Origin: CASQEL01 sp036655975
GTDB taxonomy: Bacteria > Desulfobacterota > Desulfovibrionia > Desulfovibrionales > Desulfovibrionaceae
NCBI GenBank assembly: GCA_036655975.1
Contig: JAVVPD010000059.1
Span: 1-14,243 of the forward strand
Direction: 5' to 3'
DNA: 14,243 bases
Translations under genes and position numbers: made by a program
Notes under the pieces: model-generated
Seen by the model: the letters and a program-made list of their open reading frames with translations, nothing else
What the model was told of the DNA's origin: nothing
The model's database searches: none
Shown: positions 13,466 to 14,243 of the stretch, piece by piece
Position numbering within the stretch: position 1 is the first letter of the stretch
How the letters are laid out: every line of letters begins with the position of its first letter

Positions 13466-14078
13466 CGCTATGAGCACCAGAATCCGCAACATGGTCGCGC
13501 GGGCCACAATCTTGCTCGTCAATGCCGGTGCCCGCGTACAAAGCCTGCAAGCCCGGCTCTTGGGCAATGAAGTGGGCGACAGTTTGGAATATTTTGAGCA
13601 TTACGGTTTCACTTCCAATCCGCATGCGGGGCTGGAAGCGGCGGTCTTGTTTATGGGCGGTTCTCGTGACCACGGAATCATTGTGGGGGTGGCAGACCGT
13701 AAATTTCGTATAAAAGGTTTAAAGTCTGGGGAAGTCGCCATTTACACAGACGAAGGCGATAAAATTTTATTGCAACGTGATCGTAAGATGACGGTGGAAA
13801 CCCTGCACCTGACCATCAACGCGCACGAGGACGCCTCGGTGAATACTAAAAACTATACGGTCAACGCCTCGACTGGTGTTACCTATAACACGCCGTCTTT
13901 TGTCCTTGGCGGGCAAGGCGGTTGTGCGGCGGCTTTACAGGCCAATGTGTCCATTAAAGGTGATACCCAGCAACAAGGCACAATCACCAGCACGGGGGAT
14001 CAAGTGGCGGGCGGAAAATCCACGATGCACCACACGCACACCGGAGATAGTGGCGGTATTACGGGAGAACCCTCATGA
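13458..14078 (+). CDS. Tail spike / baseplate assembly protein (Mu gp45)
   Basis: About 206 residues if started at ATG 13458. ATGs at 13449, 13455 and 13470 are also in frame and none has a strong ribosome site, so the start is uncertain; it overlaps the stop of gpP. The open frame reaches back to 13047 inside P, which is not real. STRIRNMVARATILLVNAGA, LQARLLGNEVGDSLEYFEHY, FMGGSRDHGIIVGVADRKFR and SGEVAIYTDEGDKILL form the gp45 OB-fold part. A beta-helix region follows, and HHTHTGDSGG near the end supplies the HxH metal-binding apex seen in Mu/P2-type spikes. It punctures the host envelope. Its TGA overlaps the next ATG. Confidence 0.9.
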   Translation: MNNAMSTRIRNMVARATILLVNAGARVQSLQARLLGNEVGDSLEYFEHYGFTSNPHAGLEAAVLFMGGSRDHGIIVGVADRKFRIKGLKSGEVAIYTDEGDKILLQRDRKMTVETLHLTINAHEDASVNTKNYTVNASTGVTYNTPSFVLGGQGGCAAALQANVSIKGDTQQQGTITSTGDQVAGGKSTMHHTHTGDSGGITGEPS

Positions 14079-14243
14079 GCTGGAAATTGATTAATCTGCC
14101 AGCCCCCTTTGCAAATGGCCTGTCACCGCTGGACGATGGCCTGACGCGGGCCGTGGTTATCAGTCTATTTAGTGATGCCCGCGCCCTTACGGACGATATT
14201 TTGCCCGACGGGAGCGTTTCACGGCGGGGATTTTGGGCGGATT
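14075..14243 (+). CDS. Mu gp46-like baseplate protein (partial, 3' end outside)
   Basis: ATG at 14075 overlapping the TGA of gp45 (ATGA); 56 codons are visible before the window ends. The sequence has AVVISLFSDARALTDDILPD followed by GSVSRRGFWAD, the conserved core of phage GP46 proteins (VxISLFTDxRA, LPDG, RRGWW). These form part of the contractile baseplate wedge, next to a T4 gp25-like protein. AT least two more baseplate genes (gp47, gp48) would be expected beyond the window. Confidence 0.88.
   Translation, partial: MSWKLINLPAPFANGLSPLDDGLTRAVVISLFSDARALTDDILPDGSVSRRGFWAD

Overview
The window is part of the late (virion) region of a Mu-like contractile-tailed transposable prophage. It begins inside the minor head protein gene (F type) and ends inside a gp46-type baseplate gene. 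Protein style (FluMu/Mu-type head and tail proteins) and moderate GC suggest a proteobacterial host. From memory of similar prophages, Desulfovibrionaceae is my best guess, but no host gene is present to confirm it.

Layout. (1) 1-367: the 3' end of an F/SPP1-gp7-type head protein whose C-terminus looks like a phage nuclease/toxin domain. (2) 368-2458: an island on the opposite strand, between F and the protease gene I. From right to left it holds a gene for an exported protein, a 48-residue ribbon-helix-helix (RHH) regulator behind a promoter with tandem CAACGCAA repeats, an rha-type regulator, and a 72-residue protein whose start overlaps the rha stop. At 370-473, directly after the F stop codon, lies an 11-bp inverted repeat enclosing three further hairpins (cloverleaf shape). 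(3) 2370-14243: head and tail genes on the plus strand, tightly packed and often overlapping by ATGA. The order is I with a nested scaffold start, head decoration, major capsid T, gp35-like, gp36-like, G, gp37-like, gp38-like, sheath L, tube M, tail chaperone gp41 with a -1 frameshift into gp42, tape measure fused to DNA circularisation protein N, baseplate hub P, spike gp45, gp46.

How it works together. Protease I and its scaffold build the T shell with the decoration protein. G, gp36 and gp37 finish the head-tail interface and tail. L and M form the contractile sheath and tube, gp41/gp41-42 chaperone the tape measure, and N/P/gp45/gp46 form the hub, spike and baseplate. The reverse-strand island looks like a moron: accessory genes with their own promoters, probably expressed in the lysogen. 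The plus-strand late genes appear to restart from an activator-type promoter (TATAAT at 2370, no -35), in the position of Mu's late promoter before gene I.

Most notable: the cloverleaf element, a textbook T-TTT-TTA frameshift site with a downstream stem, the RHH gene with its operator-like repeats, and the tape measure-N fusion. All identifications come from reading the sequence and recalled family features; no database search was run.
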